A stretch of DNA of 64,000 nucleotides, taken from contig UQUT01000002.1 of NCBI GenBank assembly GCA_900544285.1, positions 1-64,000 of the forward strand. The letters are read 5' to 3'. Below, piece after piece: positions 44,362 to 52,868 of the stretch; the stretch's first letter is position 1; the number at the start of each line of letters is the position of its first letter. Both the position numbers and the translations under genes were made by a program. This stretch comes from an uncultured Eubacterium sp. (GTDB lineage Bacteria > Bacillota > Clostridia > Oscillospirales > CAG-272). Under the pieces are notes generated by a model. That model was given only the letters and a program-made list of their open reading frames with translations, searched no databases and was not told where the DNA came from.

Positions 44362-44850
44362 ATGAAAAACAGCAAAATCCTTTTCATGACGCAGGGCGCG
44401 CTTATCGCCGCCGTATACGTGGCGCTCAGCTTCGTCGCCTATTCCTTCGGGCTTTCGGGGAATGCCGTCGTTCAGATGAGGCTTTCCGAAGTGCTGACAG
44501 TCCTGCCTGCATTTATGCCTGCGGCAATTCCGGGGCTTACTATCGGTTGCCTTCTGACAAACATCCTGACAGGCGGTGCCGTCTGGGACATAGTCTTCGG
44601 AACGCTCGCAACCCTTCTCGGAGCACTCGGGACGTTTGCCTTCCGCAAAAACAAGGGGCTTGCGCCCATCCCGCCGATACTTGCAAACACGTTGATACTT
44701 CCGCCGGTCCTCGCAAAGGTCTATGGCGGAGCGACGGTGCCCGTATTTATCCTCACGGTCGGTCTCGGAGAGATAATCTGCTGCGGTGTGCTCGGAGAAA
44801 TCCTGGTATTCTTCATGAAAAAGTATCAAAGCAAGCTGAAATTTTATTGA
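44362..44850 (+). CDS. queT: QueT-family transporter (ECF substrate-binding subunit) for queuosine precursor
   Basis: 162 residues with five to six membrane helices and the conserved segment NAVVQMRLSEVLTVLP followed by PAAIPGLTIGCLLTN. QueT is the substrate-binding component that works with shared ECF energising subunits, not encoded here, to import a queuosine precursor (preQ0/preQ1). The preQ1 riboswitch directly upstream is strong independent support. Confidence 0.94.
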   Translation: MKNSKILFMTQGALIAAVYVALSFVAYSFGLSGNAVVQMRLSEVLTVLPAFMPAAIPGLTIGCLLTNILTGGAVWDIVFGTLATLLGALGTFAFRKNKGLAPIPPILANTLILPPVLAKVYGGATVPVFILTVGLGEIICCGVLGEILVFFMKKYQSKLKFY

Positions 44851-44855
44851 ATCGT

Positions 44856-44905
44856 ATCTGAAAACAAAAATCCGTCCATCCGGACGGATTTTTTGTTTTC
44901 AGATA
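44856..44905. terminator. Long bidirectional terminator
   Basis: A nearly uninterrupted inverted repeat centred on AATCCGTCC-ATC-CGGACGGATT with flanking AAAAC/GTTTT extension, between convergent queT and the acyltransferase-like gene, whose stop lies within it. Confidence 0.88.
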
Positions 44906-45888
44906 TTCTTTTTCGACGATCTGCCGTATGCCTTTTCAGCCTTGCGCTTTGCCTTTTCAGCGGCTTTTTCGGCTTTTCTCTTTGCCTTCTCGGCTTTTTT
45001 TGCCTCTTTCTGCTTTGTTTTTTCTGTTTTGAAACGCTCGGAAAGTCCCTCAAATTCATAGTCGACATTCACCTTTTCCGGCGGAGTTTCGAGCAAAACG
45101 GGGTTTTTCATGTATTTTTCCATCTCGGCAAACGCCTGCGCAAAATAGCACCCGGTTGCAATTCGCTCGTCCATGACGATTCCCAGCGGCATCATCTTCT
45201 TCAGCTTAATCTCACCCTTCTCCATGACGGGAACGTTTATATTGTTGCCTATGGAAATTATCATGCTCGTCGTGCCGAAGCCGTAAACATGGTGATAAAT
45301 ATGGTTTGTTCTTATGCTTGCGAGGTTGGTTATTACAATGGAATTATGGAAGGGGCTTGCGTCCGTAATCGCCTTCGGAAGCCAACCGAGGTTGTCAAGT
45401 CCGCGGAGAATCGCCATGCCTATTCTGACGAGGAACGGCATCTTCAGGAGCACCTTGAAGAGCTTATCGGACGAGTTTGAGCTGTCCTCCTTGTTGTTTG
45501 CCTCAACATATTCGTTTATCGTATCGTTTACATCAAATATCGTATCGTAAATATCGAACTTCATCTTGCTCATCGAAGGATCTCCTTCGCCCGGACGAAG
45601 TACAACCATTCCCGCCGTCAGCTCGTTATGAGCGTATATTTTACTGTTGACAACAAATCTGTTGAGCTGCGGAAACTGTGAAAATCCGCGCACAATCGCC
45701 GCCATAACAACTGTCATATGGCTGAGCTTTATCCCTCTTTTTCTTGCGTCGATAACGTAATCGTGTATATTGTCATACGGCACGTTGACCGTTATCATAT
45801 TCTGCGCATCGTAGCGATGACGCATAAAATACGGTGCCAGAGTGTACATGGGGTCTACGTTTTTTACGATTTTTCCGTCTGCTCTCAT
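44899..45888 (-). CDS. 2-oxoacid-dehydrogenase acyltransferase-like protein with Lys/Ala tail
   Basis: 329 residues. Residues about 20-280 match the chloramphenicol acetyltransferase/E2 catalytic fold (SHMTVVMAAIVRGFSQFP, LNRFVVNSKIYAHNE, PFHNSIVITNLASI). There are no lipoyl or E1-binding domains, and the usual HxxxDG catalytic motif is replaced by DERIATG, so His is missing. The last ~40 residues are a repeated Lys/Ala/Glu coiled coil (KAEKAKRKAEKAAEKAKRK). It may be a degenerate acyltransferase or binding protein. The gene stands alone. Confidence 0.8.
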   Translation of the reverse strand: MRADGKIVKNVDPMYTLAPYFMRHRYDAQNMITVNVPYDNIHDYVIDARKRGIKLSHMTVVMAAIVRGFSQFPQLNRFVVNSKIYAHNELTAGMVVLRPGEGDPSMSKMKFDIYDTIFDVNDTINEYVEANNKEDSSNSSDKLFKVLLKMPFLVRIGMAILRGLDNLGWLPKAITDASPFHNSIVITNLASIRTNHIYHHVYGFGTTSMIISIGNNINVPVMEKGEIKLKKMMPLGIVMDERIATGCYFAQAFAEMEKYMKNPVLLETPPEKVNVDYEFEGLSERFKTEKTKQKEAKKAEKAKRKAEKAAEKAKRKAEKAYGRSSKKNI

Positions 45889-45972
45889 AATAATTCTTCT
45901 GCCTTTCGGGTGATTTTTTCTTTATGTTTTTATATTATACAGTACGAGCGTACAATATTCAACCCCAAATGC

Positions 45973-46007
45973 AAAAAAAGAGAAACGAAATTTTCGTTTC
46001 CCTTTTA
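45973..46007. terminator. Terminator downstream of the membrane-anchored protein gene
   Basis: GAAACGAAA/TTTCGTTTC with an A-run on one side and a T-rich stretch on the other, between genes on the same (minus) strand. Confidence 0.65.
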
Positions 46008-46014
46008 ATTATTC

Positions 46015-46752
46015 TCAGTAAACCTTTGAAACAGTAAGTTCGGCGCCCGTCATAAGCATACTTCCATCAGATGTAGCGGAATTGAAGCTGCCCTCAATGA
46101 AAACGAGCTTTTCGCCGCCGTCCTCAATGCGGAATCTCGCAATAATGCCTTCGCTTGTCGAAAGCACGAGCACATTATCGCCCTCTTTGCCAACCATGCC
46201 GTAAACCGTATCGAGAACGGTCGGCGTGATTTTCAGATGGAACGCGTTGCTTGAAAATATTGAAAGGTCAATTGTCGTAAGTCTTGTAGGGTCACCGTAT
46301 TTGCACGTGAACACCTTTTCCGAAAGCTCGGGAACGCGGTTTTCGGAAATTATAAATTCCGAGCCGTCCTTCATGAAGGAGAACCACACCATATCGGAAG
46401 AATTTTCTCCGTCAAAAACGAGCCTGTCGCCGCCGTCCTTTATAAAGAACCTGTAAACGTATCTTTCGTCATAAGTCGGCAGGGTCAGAACGTCGCCCTC
46501 AATCTTGTAATCTCCCGCTCCGAAATAACTGCTTATTGGCGAGAATTCAAGACCGAACTTCCCGTCCTTGAAGCTGATATAAGTCGGATTTTTCCCGTCA
46601 GGATCTTCAAGAACATATGACTTTCCTTCAAGGGAAAACGTGTCGTCGGTTTTTCCGAAAATGAAAACGAGCGCACCCACGATAACGCAGAACAACAGCG
46701 CGGAAACGGCAATAAGTGTCAATTTTTTAACGTTTACTTTGTTCTCTTCCAT
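46015..46752 (-). CDS. Membrane-anchored extracytoplasmic protein of unknown function
   Basis: 245 residues from ATG 46,752, after GGGAGG; an in-frame start at 46,788 lacks a site. Residues 10-33 form a single transmembrane anchor (LTLIAVSALLFCVIVGALVFIF). The outer part is two beta-rich repeats (SFKDGKFGLEF, FFIKDGGDRLVFDGE; later RFRIEDGGEKLVF), each like a lipocalin-type or DUF5640-style fold. Function unknown. It has a perfect-spacing promoter at 46,819-46,791. Confidence 0.75.
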   Translation of the reverse strand: MEENKVNVKKLTLIAVSALLFCVIVGALVFIFGKTDDTFSLEGKSYVLEDPDGKNPTYISFKDGKFGLEFSPISSYFGAGDYKIEGDVLTLPTYDERYVYRFFIKDGGDRLVFDGENSSDMVWFSFMKDGSEFIISENRVPELSEKVFTCKYGDPTRLTTIDLSIFSSNAFHLKITPTVLDTVYGMVGKEGDNVLVLSTSEGIIARFRIEDGGEKLVFIEGSFNSATSDGSMLMTGAELTVSKVY

Positions 46753-46790
46753 CAAGAAAAACCTCCCATGTGATAAATTTTGGTGCAAAT

Positions 46791-46819
46791 ATTATATCAT
46801 ATGCGAATTTTTTTGTCAA
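46791..46819 (-). promoter_or_regulatory. Promoter for the membrane-anchored protein
   Basis: TTGACA (46,819-46,814), 17 nt, TATAAT (46,796-46,791); consensus boxes, 39 nt before the start codon. Confidence 0.85.
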
Positions 46820-46845
46820 GTTTGGGGAATTTTTTATGAACACGA

Positions 46846-46874
46846 TTGAATTTATTTTCTTTTGGTGATAAAAT
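46846..46874 (+). promoter_or_regulatory. Promoter for the alcohol dehydrogenase operon
   Basis: TTGAAT (46,846-46,851), 17 nt, TAAAAT (46,869-46,874), 57 nt before the start codon at 46,931. Confidence 0.65.
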
Positions 46875-46930
46875 AGTGTCCAGAGTGCGGGCTTCCCGCA
46901 AACAAATACAAAAACGGAGGATATTTTATT

Positions 46931-48079
46931 ATGTCACAGAGATTTGTACTCAATGAAACATCTTATCACGGAAGCGGCGCTATCGCCAACATCGTGACGG
47001 AAGCACAGGCAAGAGGCTTCAAGAAGGCTCTCGTCTGCTCCGACCCTTCCCTTGTAAAATTCGGCGTATCGCAGAAAGTAACCGATCTTCTTGACAAAGC
47101 AGGTCTTGCTTATGCCATGTTCACCGAAATCAAGCCGAACCCCACAATAGAAAACGTTCAGGCAGGCGTTGAAGCTTTTAAAAAAGCAGGCGCGGACTAC
47201 CTCATCGCCATCGGCGGCGGTTCTTCCATGGATACGGCAAAGGCTATCGGTATAATCATAAACAATCCCGACTTTGCGGACGTTCGTTCTCTTGAAGGCG
47301 TTGCTCCGACAAAGAACAAGGCTGTTCCGATAATCGCAGTTCCGACAACGGCAGGCACGGCAGCCGAAGTTACCATCAACTACGTTATCACTGACGTTCA
47401 GAAGAACCGCAAGATGGTTTGCGTTGACGTTCACGACATTCCCGTAGTAGCAGTTGTTGACCCCGATATGATGTCAAGCATGCCCAAGGGTCTCACAGCC
47501 GCAACAGGTATGGACGCGCTTACACACGCTATTGAAGGCTATATCACAAAGGGCGCGTGGGAGCTTTCCGATATGTTCCATCTCAAAGCTATCGAAATCA
47601 TTTCACGTTCTCTCCGCGGCGCAGTTGACAACACTCCCGAAGGCAGAACGGATATGGCTCTCGGTCAGTACGTTGCAGGAATGGGCTTCTCGAACGTAGG
47701 CCTCGGCATCGTTCACTCAATGGCTCATCCTCTCGGCGCACTTTATGACACTCCTCACGGCGTTGCAAACGCTATCATCCTTCCGACGGTTATGGAGTAC
47801 AACGCTCCCTGCACAGGCGATAAATACAAATACATTGCGCAGGCTATGGGCGTCAAGGGCACGGAAAATATGACACAGGACGAATACCGCAAGGCGGCTG
47901 TTGATGCTGTCAAGCAGCTTTCAAAGGATGTCGGCATTCCCGCAGACCTCAAAGAAATCGTTAAACCCGAGGACGTTCAGTTCCTTGCAGAATCCGCTTA
48001 TGCGGACGCTTGCCGTCCCGGCAACCCCAGAGACACAAGCGTTGAAGAGATAAAGGCACTTTACCTCTCACTCATGTAA
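46931..48079 (+). CDS. Iron-containing alcohol dehydrogenase (lactaldehyde reductase-like)
   Basis: 382 residues. The NAD-binding GGGSSMDTAK and VPTTAGTAAEVT blocks precede the Fe-binding histidines in GIVHSMAHPLGALYD and TPHGVANAI. It reduces an aldehyde or dihydroxyacetone-type substrate with NADH in the cytosol. It resembles FucO/lactaldehyde reductase but the exact substrate cannot be fixed. Codon choice (few rare codons) suggests high expression. It is followed by a GpsA-like gene and may form an operon for three-carbon polyol metabolism. Confidence 0.93.
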   Translation: MSQRFVLNETSYHGSGAIANIVTEAQARGFKKALVCSDPSLVKFGVSQKVTDLLDKAGLAYAMFTEIKPNPTIENVQAGVEAFKKAGADYLIAIGGGSSMDTAKAIGIIINNPDFADVRSLEGVAPTKNKAVPIIAVPTTAGTAAEVTINYVITDVQKNRKMVCVDVHDIPVVAVVDPDMMSSMPKGLTAATGMDALTHAIEGYITKGAWELSDMFHLKAIEIISRSLRGAVDNTPEGRTDMALGQYVAGMGFSNVGLGIVHSMAHPLGALYDTPHGVANAIILPTVMEYNAPCTGDKYKYIAQAMGVKGTENMTQDEYRKAAVDAVKQLSKDVGIPADLKEIVKPEDVQFLAESAYADACRPGNPRDTSVEEIKALYLSLM

Positions 48080-48090
48080 TAAAAATCATG

Positions 48091-48110
48091 CGGGCGGCGA
48101 AAGCCGCCCG
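48091..48110 (+). repeat. GC-rich hairpin between the two dehydrogenase genes
   Basis: CGGGCGGC-gaaa-GCCGCCCG, a perfect 8-bp stem with a stable GAAA tetraloop and no T-run; more likely an mRNA-processing or stabilising hairpin than a full terminator. Confidence 0.7.
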
Positions 48111-48139
48111 TATAAATTGTAAATCAAGGAGAACTATCT

Positions 48140-49189
48140 ATGGCAGTTATCACAATCATCGGCTCGGGAATGATGGGTTCGGCTCTCGCCTTCCCCGCAA
48201 GAGAGAACGGAAACGAAGTCCGCCTCGTCGGAACTCATCTCGACAGAGACATTATAGACGCTTGCAGAAAAACGGGTCGCCACCCGAAGTTTGAAAAGGA
48301 TTTTCCCGCAGGCTTAAAATATTATCAGTTTGAAGAGGTTGGAGAAGCTCTCGTCGGCACGGATATCGTAATCGGCGGTGTCAGCAGCTTCGGCGTTGAC
48401 TGGTTTGCGGAAAAGGTTCTTCCCGTCCTTCCGGAAAACATAATCGTACTCACCGTCACAAAAGGTCTTATCGACATGCCCGACGGCAAGCTTATGACAT
48501 ACCCCGAGTTCTGGCAGAAAAAACTTGACGAGATCGGCAAAAAGGTTTCGCTTTGCGCTGTCGGCGGTCCATGCACAAGCTATGAGCTTGTCGCTCACGA
48601 CCAGACAGAGGTCTCGTTCTGCGGCAAGGACACAGCCGCTCTCGCAACCCTGAAAAAGGTTATGACAACAGAGTATTATCATATCAGCACAACGACCGAC
48701 GTCGTCGGTATCGAAAGTGCTGTTGCCCTTAAAAACGGCTATGCTCTCGGCATTGCGCTGACGATCGGCCTCAACCAGAAGGCATTCGGAATTGACAGCG
48801 TTCTTCATTTCAACTCTCAGGCAGCGGTATTTGGTCAGAGCATGAAGGAAATGTATCGCCTTCTCGAATTCCAGAAAGCGCTCACGCTCAATAACCTCGG
48901 CGTCGGCATAGGCGACCTGTATGTAACCGTTTACGGCGGCAGAACAAGACTCGTCGGCATACTGCTCGGCAGAGGACTTGATATAGATGAAGCGCAGAAG
49001 GAACTTGCAGGCGTAACGCTTGAATCGCTCGTCGTTGCAAAAAGAGTTGCAAGAGCCGTCAAGATCAGCGCCGAAAAAGGCGCGCTTGACCTTGCGGACT
49101 TCCCTCTCCTTATGCATATAGACGAGATACTCACGGAGAAAAAGCCCGTGAATATTCCCTGGGAAACGTTCACATACAGCGAAAATTAA
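48140..49189 (+). CDS. NAD(P)-dependent glycerol-3-phosphate dehydrogenase-like protein
   Basis: 349 residues. The N-terminal Rossmann motif is GSGMMGSALAFPARENG, the catalytic lysine is in LTVTKGLID, and the second conserved Lys lies in ALKNGYALGIA. It would interconvert dihydroxyacetone phosphate and glycerol 3-phosphate. It is more divergent than housekeeping GpsA, so it may be a second, catabolic paralogue, which fits its position after the iron alcohol dehydrogenase gene. Confidence 0.87.
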   Translation: MAVITIIGSGMMGSALAFPARENGNEVRLVGTHLDRDIIDACRKTGRHPKFEKDFPAGLKYYQFEEVGEALVGTDIVIGGVSSFGVDWFAEKVLPVLPENIIVLTVTKGLIDMPDGKLMTYPEFWQKKLDEIGKKVSLCAVGGPCTSYELVAHDQTEVSFCGKDTAALATLKKVMTTEYYHISTTTDVVGIESAVALKNGYALGIALTIGLNQKAFGIDSVLHFNSQAAVFGQSMKEMYRLLEFQKALTLNNLGVGIGDLYVTVYGGRTRLVGILLGRGLDIDEAQKELAGVTLESLVVAKRVARAVKISAEKGALDLADFPLLMHIDEILTEKKPVNIPWETFTYSEN

Positions 49190-49203
49190 ATCAAAAAATA
49201 TAC

Positions 49204-49235
49204 AGAAAGCCGGAGGCAACTGCCTCCGGCTTTCT
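49204..49235. terminator. Bidirectional terminator
   Basis: AGAAAGCCGGAGGC-aact-GCCTCCGGCTTTCT, a perfect stem between convergent gpsA-like and argH genes. Confidence 0.92.
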
Positions 49236-50614
49236 TATTCTATATTGAATTTTTCTTTCATGTGTTTAATTTGCGTCTCAACCGAAAGCGGTGACGTTCC
49301 ACCGTATGATATACGTTTTTTCACGCACACGGAAAGATCTATATCGTCATAAACGTCCGCGTCAAAAAGCTCGCTGTGCTTCCGGTAGTCGTCAAGCGGA
49401 AGCGTTTCGAGCACACACCCGCAGCTTATGCATTCCGAAACTATCTGCCCCGACACCTTATATGCCGAACGGAACGGCATACCCTTCTTCACAAGATAGT
49501 CGGCAAGGTCGGTTGCGTTGATAAAGCCTTTTGCCGCCGCGTTTTTCATGTTTTCCCGCTTGAATTTACAGCCGGAAAGCATTTTTGTCATGAGCGAAAG
49601 GCAGGCTTTCGCCGTATCGACGGCGTCGAAAAGTCCTTCCTTATCCTCCTGCATGTCCTTGTTATACGCAAGCGGAAGTCCCTTCATTACGGTGAGCATT
49701 GACACAAGCGCTCCGTATACCCTGCCCGTTTTTCCTCGGATAAGCTCCGCCATATCGGGATTTTTCTTCTGCGGCATAATCGATGAGCCGGTCGTGTAAG
49801 CGTCCGCGATCTCAACAAAACCGAACTCCCATCCTGACCAGAGCACAAGCTCCTCGGAAAGGCGGGAAAGGTGCATCATAAGCGTTGCCGCGCATGACAG
49901 AAACTCTATGCAGAAATCCCTGTCCGAAACGCCGTCCAGACTGTTTTCGCAAACGGAGTCAAAGCCGAGAAGCGTCGCCTCGCCTTTGCGGTCGGTGTCA
50001 TACGTTGTGCCCGCCAGAGCACAAGAGCCTATCGGCGAGACGTTTATCCTGCGCCGACAATCAGAAAAACGGTCAACATCGCGCGAAAACATATTGGCAT
50101 ACGCCATCAGGTGATGACCGAGCGTCACGGGCTGCGCCCTCTGCATATGCGTATACCCCGGCATTATTGTTTCCTTCTCCTCCGCCGCGCGACCGCAAAG
50201 GACGGATATAATGTCGATAAGCATCGCCTTTATCCCGTCCGTCTCGTCCCGCAGGTACATTCTCATATCAAGTGCGACCTGATCGTTACGACTTCTCGCC
50301 GTGTGGAGCTTTTTCCCCGCCTCGCCTATGCGGGCTGTCAGCTCCTGTTCGACAAACATATGTATATCCTCGCATGAAAGGTCGATTTCGAGCGCGCCGC
50401 TTTCGATATCGGAAAGAATTCCGCAAAGTCCCTCTGTTATAAGATCTGCATCAGTTGCCGGTATTATCCCCTTCGACGCCAGCATTGAAGCATGCGCTAT
50501 GCTGCCCGCTATGTCCTGACGGAACATCCTCTTGTCAAACCCGATTGAAGAATTGAAGCTGTCAGCCGCCTTGTCTGTCACAGCGGACGTTCTTCCTTCC
50601 CACATTTTTCCCAT
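49235..50614 (-). CDS. argH: Argininosuccinate lyase
   Basis: 459 residues. It cleaves argininosuccinate to arginine and fumarate, the last step of arginine synthesis. The fumarase/aspartase signature GSSIMPQKKNPD is intact, as are TARSRNDQVALD and the catalytic-His region GYTHMQRAQPVT. It starts after GGAG and follows argG after a 51-bp gap that contains a GC-rich weak hairpin. Both genes are read from the argG promoter. Confidence 0.98.
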   Translation of the reverse strand: MGKMWEGRTSAVTDKAADSFNSSIGFDKRMFRQDIAGSIAHASMLASKGIIPATDADLITEGLCGILSDIESGALEIDLSCEDIHMFVEQELTARIGEAGKKLHTARSRNDQVALDMRMYLRDETDGIKAMLIDIISVLCGRAAEEKETIMPGYTHMQRAQPVTLGHHLMAYANMFSRDVDRFSDCRRRINVSPIGSCALAGTTYDTDRKGEATLLGFDSVCENSLDGVSDRDFCIEFLSCAATLMMHLSRLSEELVLWSGWEFGFVEIADAYTTGSSIMPQKKNPDMAELIRGKTGRVYGALVSMLTVMKGLPLAYNKDMQEDKEGLFDAVDTAKACLSLMTKMLSGCKFKRENMKNAAAKGFINATDLADYLVKKGMPFRSAYKVSGQIVSECISCGCVLETLPLDDYRKHSELFDADVYDDIDLSVCVKKRISYGGTSPLSVETQIKHMKEKFNIE

Positions 50615-50665
50615 ATATATCTCCGCAAAGAAAAGCGCCCGCCGCAGCCGACGCTTTCCGTATTT

Positions 50666-51889
50666 TTATTTTTCGTTCTTTTCGTCAACCATTGCCTGCA
50701 CCTTTATCGGCAGTCCGAAAAGGTTTATAAAGCCTTCGGCATCCTTCTGATTGTAATCGCTTTCGCCGAAGGTTGCAATCTCCTCGCTGTAAAGCGAATA
50801 ATCGCTCCATACGCCCGCATTTATCATGTTGCCCTTATAGAGCTTGAGCTTCACCTTGCCCGTCACCTTCTCCTGCGTCTTGTCGACAAAGGCGGAAAGC
50901 GCCTCGCGGAGCGGCGTAAACCACTGACCGTTATAGACAAGCTCCGCAAAGGTTATCGAGAGCTTCTGCTTTTCATGCATTGTCATCTTGTCAAGACAAA
51001 TCTGTTCAAGCACGGAATGAGCCTTGTAAAGTATCGTGCCTCCCGGCGTTTCATAAACGCCGCGGCACTTCATTCCGACAAGACGGTTCTCGACTATGTC
51101 CAGAATTCCTATTCCGTTTTTGCCGCCGATCTCGTTGAGCTTCAGGATAATGTTCTTCGCGCTCATTTTTTCGCCGTTGAGAGCGGTGGGAACGCCTTTT
51201 TCAAAATCAAGCTCTATATATGTGGGCTTGTCGGGAGCGTCGATCGGAGAAACTCCCATTTCAAGAAAGCCTTTCTTTTCGTATTGAGGCTCGTTGCCCG
51301 TATCCTCAAGGTCAAGCCCTTCATGAGAAAGGTGCCAAAGGTTTTTATCTTTTGAATAGTTCGTTTCGCGGTTTATTTTGAGAGGAATATTGTGCGCCTC
51401 CGCATATTCGATCTCTTCCTCACGCGATTTTATGCTCCACTCACGCCACGGCGCGATTATCGGCATATTCGGCGCAAAATGCTTTATTGCAAGCTCAAAA
51501 CGCACCTGATCGTTGCCCTTTCCGGTGCAACCGTGACAGATCGCATCGGCGCCTTCCTTCTTTGCAATCTCAACAAGTCCCTTTGCAATGCAGGGGCGCG
51601 CGTGCGAGGTACCGAGCAGGTATTCCTCATATACAGCGCCCGCCTTCATCGTCGGGATTATGTAATTGTCGACATAGTCGTCCGTAAGATCGAGAACATA
51701 GAGCTTTGAGGCGCCTGTTTTGATGGCTTTTTCCTCAAGTCCTTCAAGCTCGTCCGCCTGACCGACATTTCCCGAAACGGCGATGACCTCGCAATTATTG
51801 TAATTTTCCTTGAGCCACGGAATTATGATTGACGTGTCAAGTCCGCCCGAATACGCCAAAACAACTTTTTTTATATTTTCTTTTTTCAT
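50666..51889 (-). CDS. argG: Argininosuccinate synthase
   Basis: 407 residues. It condenses citrulline and aspartate with ATP to give argininosuccinate. The PP-loop AYSGGLDTSIII, CHGCTGKGNDQVRFE and KDKNLWHLSHEG motifs are all present. It is the first gene of an argGH operon and starts after GGAGGC. Regulation by arginine through ArgR is indicated by three ARG-box-like sites at the promoter. Confidence 0.98.
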   Translation of the reverse strand: MKKENIKKVVLAYSGGLDTSIIIPWLKENYNNCEVIAVSGNVGQADELEGLEEKAIKTGASKLYVLDLTDDYVDNYIIPTMKAGAVYEEYLLGTSHARPCIAKGLVEIAKKEGADAICHGCTGKGNDQVRFELAIKHFAPNMPIIAPWREWSIKSREEEIEYAEAHNIPLKINRETNYSKDKNLWHLSHEGLDLEDTGNEPQYEKKGFLEMGVSPIDAPDKPTYIELDFEKGVPTALNGEKMSAKNIILKLNEIGGKNGIGILDIVENRLVGMKCRGVYETPGGTILYKAHSVLEQICLDKMTMHEKQKLSITFAELVYNGQWFTPLREALSAFVDKTQEKVTGKVKLKLYKGNMINAGVWSDYSLYSEEIATFGESDYNQKDAEGFINLFGLPIKVQAMVDEKNEK

Positions 51890-51910
51890 ATTTGCCTCCG
51901 CAAAGTAATT

Positions 51911-52013
51911 TCTGAATTTTTATGCACAAATGATACCACACTTCTGAATATTTGTCAAGACTTTTTGCATATTTATTCCGAAATTAAATATTTTCGTGCT
52001 TTTTATTCACGAA
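51911..52013 (-). promoter_or_regulatory. argGH promoter with ArgR boxes
   Basis: The promoter is TTGACA (51,958-51,953), 17 nt, TATCAT (51,935-51,930). On the minus strand 51,928-51,911 reads TGTGCATAAAAATTCAGA, matching every fixed position of the ARG-box pattern TNTGNATWWWWATNCANA, and would overlie the transcription start. A second site at 51,964-51,981 (reading TTTGCATATTTATTCCGA on the plus strand) differs at one position, and a weaker palindrome TTCGTG..CACGAA lies at 51,993-52,013. No other feature fills the 300-bp gap apart from the ferredoxin promoter. Confidence 0.85.
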
Positions 52014-52110
52014 AAATACATTTTGACGCTAAGGTTTTATCAATTCTGTCCCAAACTTTGAAAAAATGCCGCTTTTTCCTTAAGTTTTTTATAAATTTTC
52101 AAAAAAACAT

Positions 52111-52138
52111 TTGACTTTTCACAGTTTTGTGATACAAT
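52111..52138 (+). promoter_or_regulatory. Promoter of the ferredoxin gene
   Basis: TTGACT (52,111-52,116), 16 nt, TACAAT (52,133-52,138). A small hairpin GACGGC-ttgc-GCCGTC (52,159-52,174) in the 5' untranslated region may stabilise the mRNA. Confidence 0.7.
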
Positions 52139-52191
52139 GAATTGACAAATAAAAAAAAGACGGCTTGCGCCGTCGGAACGGAGAATATACT

Positions 52192-52365
52192 ATGCCTTAT
52201 GTAATTGATCCCGAAAAGTGCATCGGCTGCGGATCCTGCGCAGACAACTGCCCCGTATCCTGCATTTCCGAAAAAGACGGAAAATATGTTATCAATGCCG
52301 ATGAGTGCATCGATTGCGGAACCTGCGCAGGCGTTTGCCCTGTTGAGGCTCCCGCTCAGGACTGA
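52192..52365 (+). CDS. 2[4Fe-4S] ferredoxin
   Basis: 57 residues, the normal length for clostridial ferredoxin. Both cluster motifs are intact: CIGCGSCADNCPVSC and CIDCGTCAGVCP. It is a soluble low-potential electron carrier for fermentation enzymes such as pyruvate:ferredoxin oxidoreductase and hydrogenase. ATG 52,192 follows GGAG. Monocistronic with its own terminator. Confidence 0.97.
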   Translation: MPYVIDPEKCIGCGSCADNCPVSCISEKDGKYVINADECIDCGTCAGVCPVEAPAQD

Positions 52366-52381
52366 TTGAAAAACAATAGTT

Positions 52382-52411
52382 AAAAACCGTCGCGGCTCAG
52401 CGACGGTTTTT
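52382..52411. terminator. Bidirectional terminator
   Basis: AAAAACCGTCG-cggctca-GCGACGGTTTTT between the convergent ferredoxin and Rrf2 genes. Confidence 0.9.
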
Positions 52412-52414
52412 GCT

Positions 52415-52840
52415 TTATATAACGTAATTATCCGCCGCGTCGCCCTGCGCAAGCGATGAAAGTGTTATTCCGCGGAAATATTCAAGCGTCAGCCTGTAAT
52501 ATTCCTTCCAAACGGCAAGCGTCCGACATTCGGCGGCTCTTGCGCAACCGCTCTCCCCGCCTTCAAGACAGGCGACGGGCGCAATCTCCTCTCCGGCAGC
52601 AAGGAGCACGTCGAGCACGGTGCAGTCATCGGGATCGACAGAAAGACGATAGCCTCCGCCCTTCCCGTGCGACCCTTCGACAAGCCCGCATTTTGTCAGC
52701 GCGGGCATAATTCTTTCCATATATTTTACGGAAAGCCCCTGCCTGTCCGCAATTTCCTTCATCGGGATATATCCCGCTCCGCGATGCTCTGCGAGATCAA
52801 CCATAACCCTCAGCGCATATCTTCCGCGTGTCGTTATCAT
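52415..52840 (-). CDS. Rrf2-family transcription regulator
   Basis: 141 residues. The N-terminal winged helix begins MITTRGRYALRVMVDLAEH, with recognition-helix IADRQGLSVKYMERIM. Three cysteines in C-x7-C-x5-C (ACLEGGESGC, then ECR) match the Fe-S-binding type of Rrf2 protein (IscR-like), not cysteine-free CymR. It follows cysK by 28 bp and a palindrome at the cysK promoter is a likely binding site, so it probably controls its own operon in response to Fe-S or cysteine status. Confidence 0.92.
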   Translation of the reverse strand: MITTRGRYALRVMVDLAEHRGAGYIPMKEIADRQGLSVKYMERIMPALTKCGLVEGSHGKGGGYRLSVDPDDCTVLDVLLAAGEEIAPVACLEGGESGCARAAECRTLAVWKEYYRLTLEYFRGITLSSLAQGDAADNYVI

Positions 52841-52868
52841 AGCTTACTTCTTTCTGCCGACGACCGCG

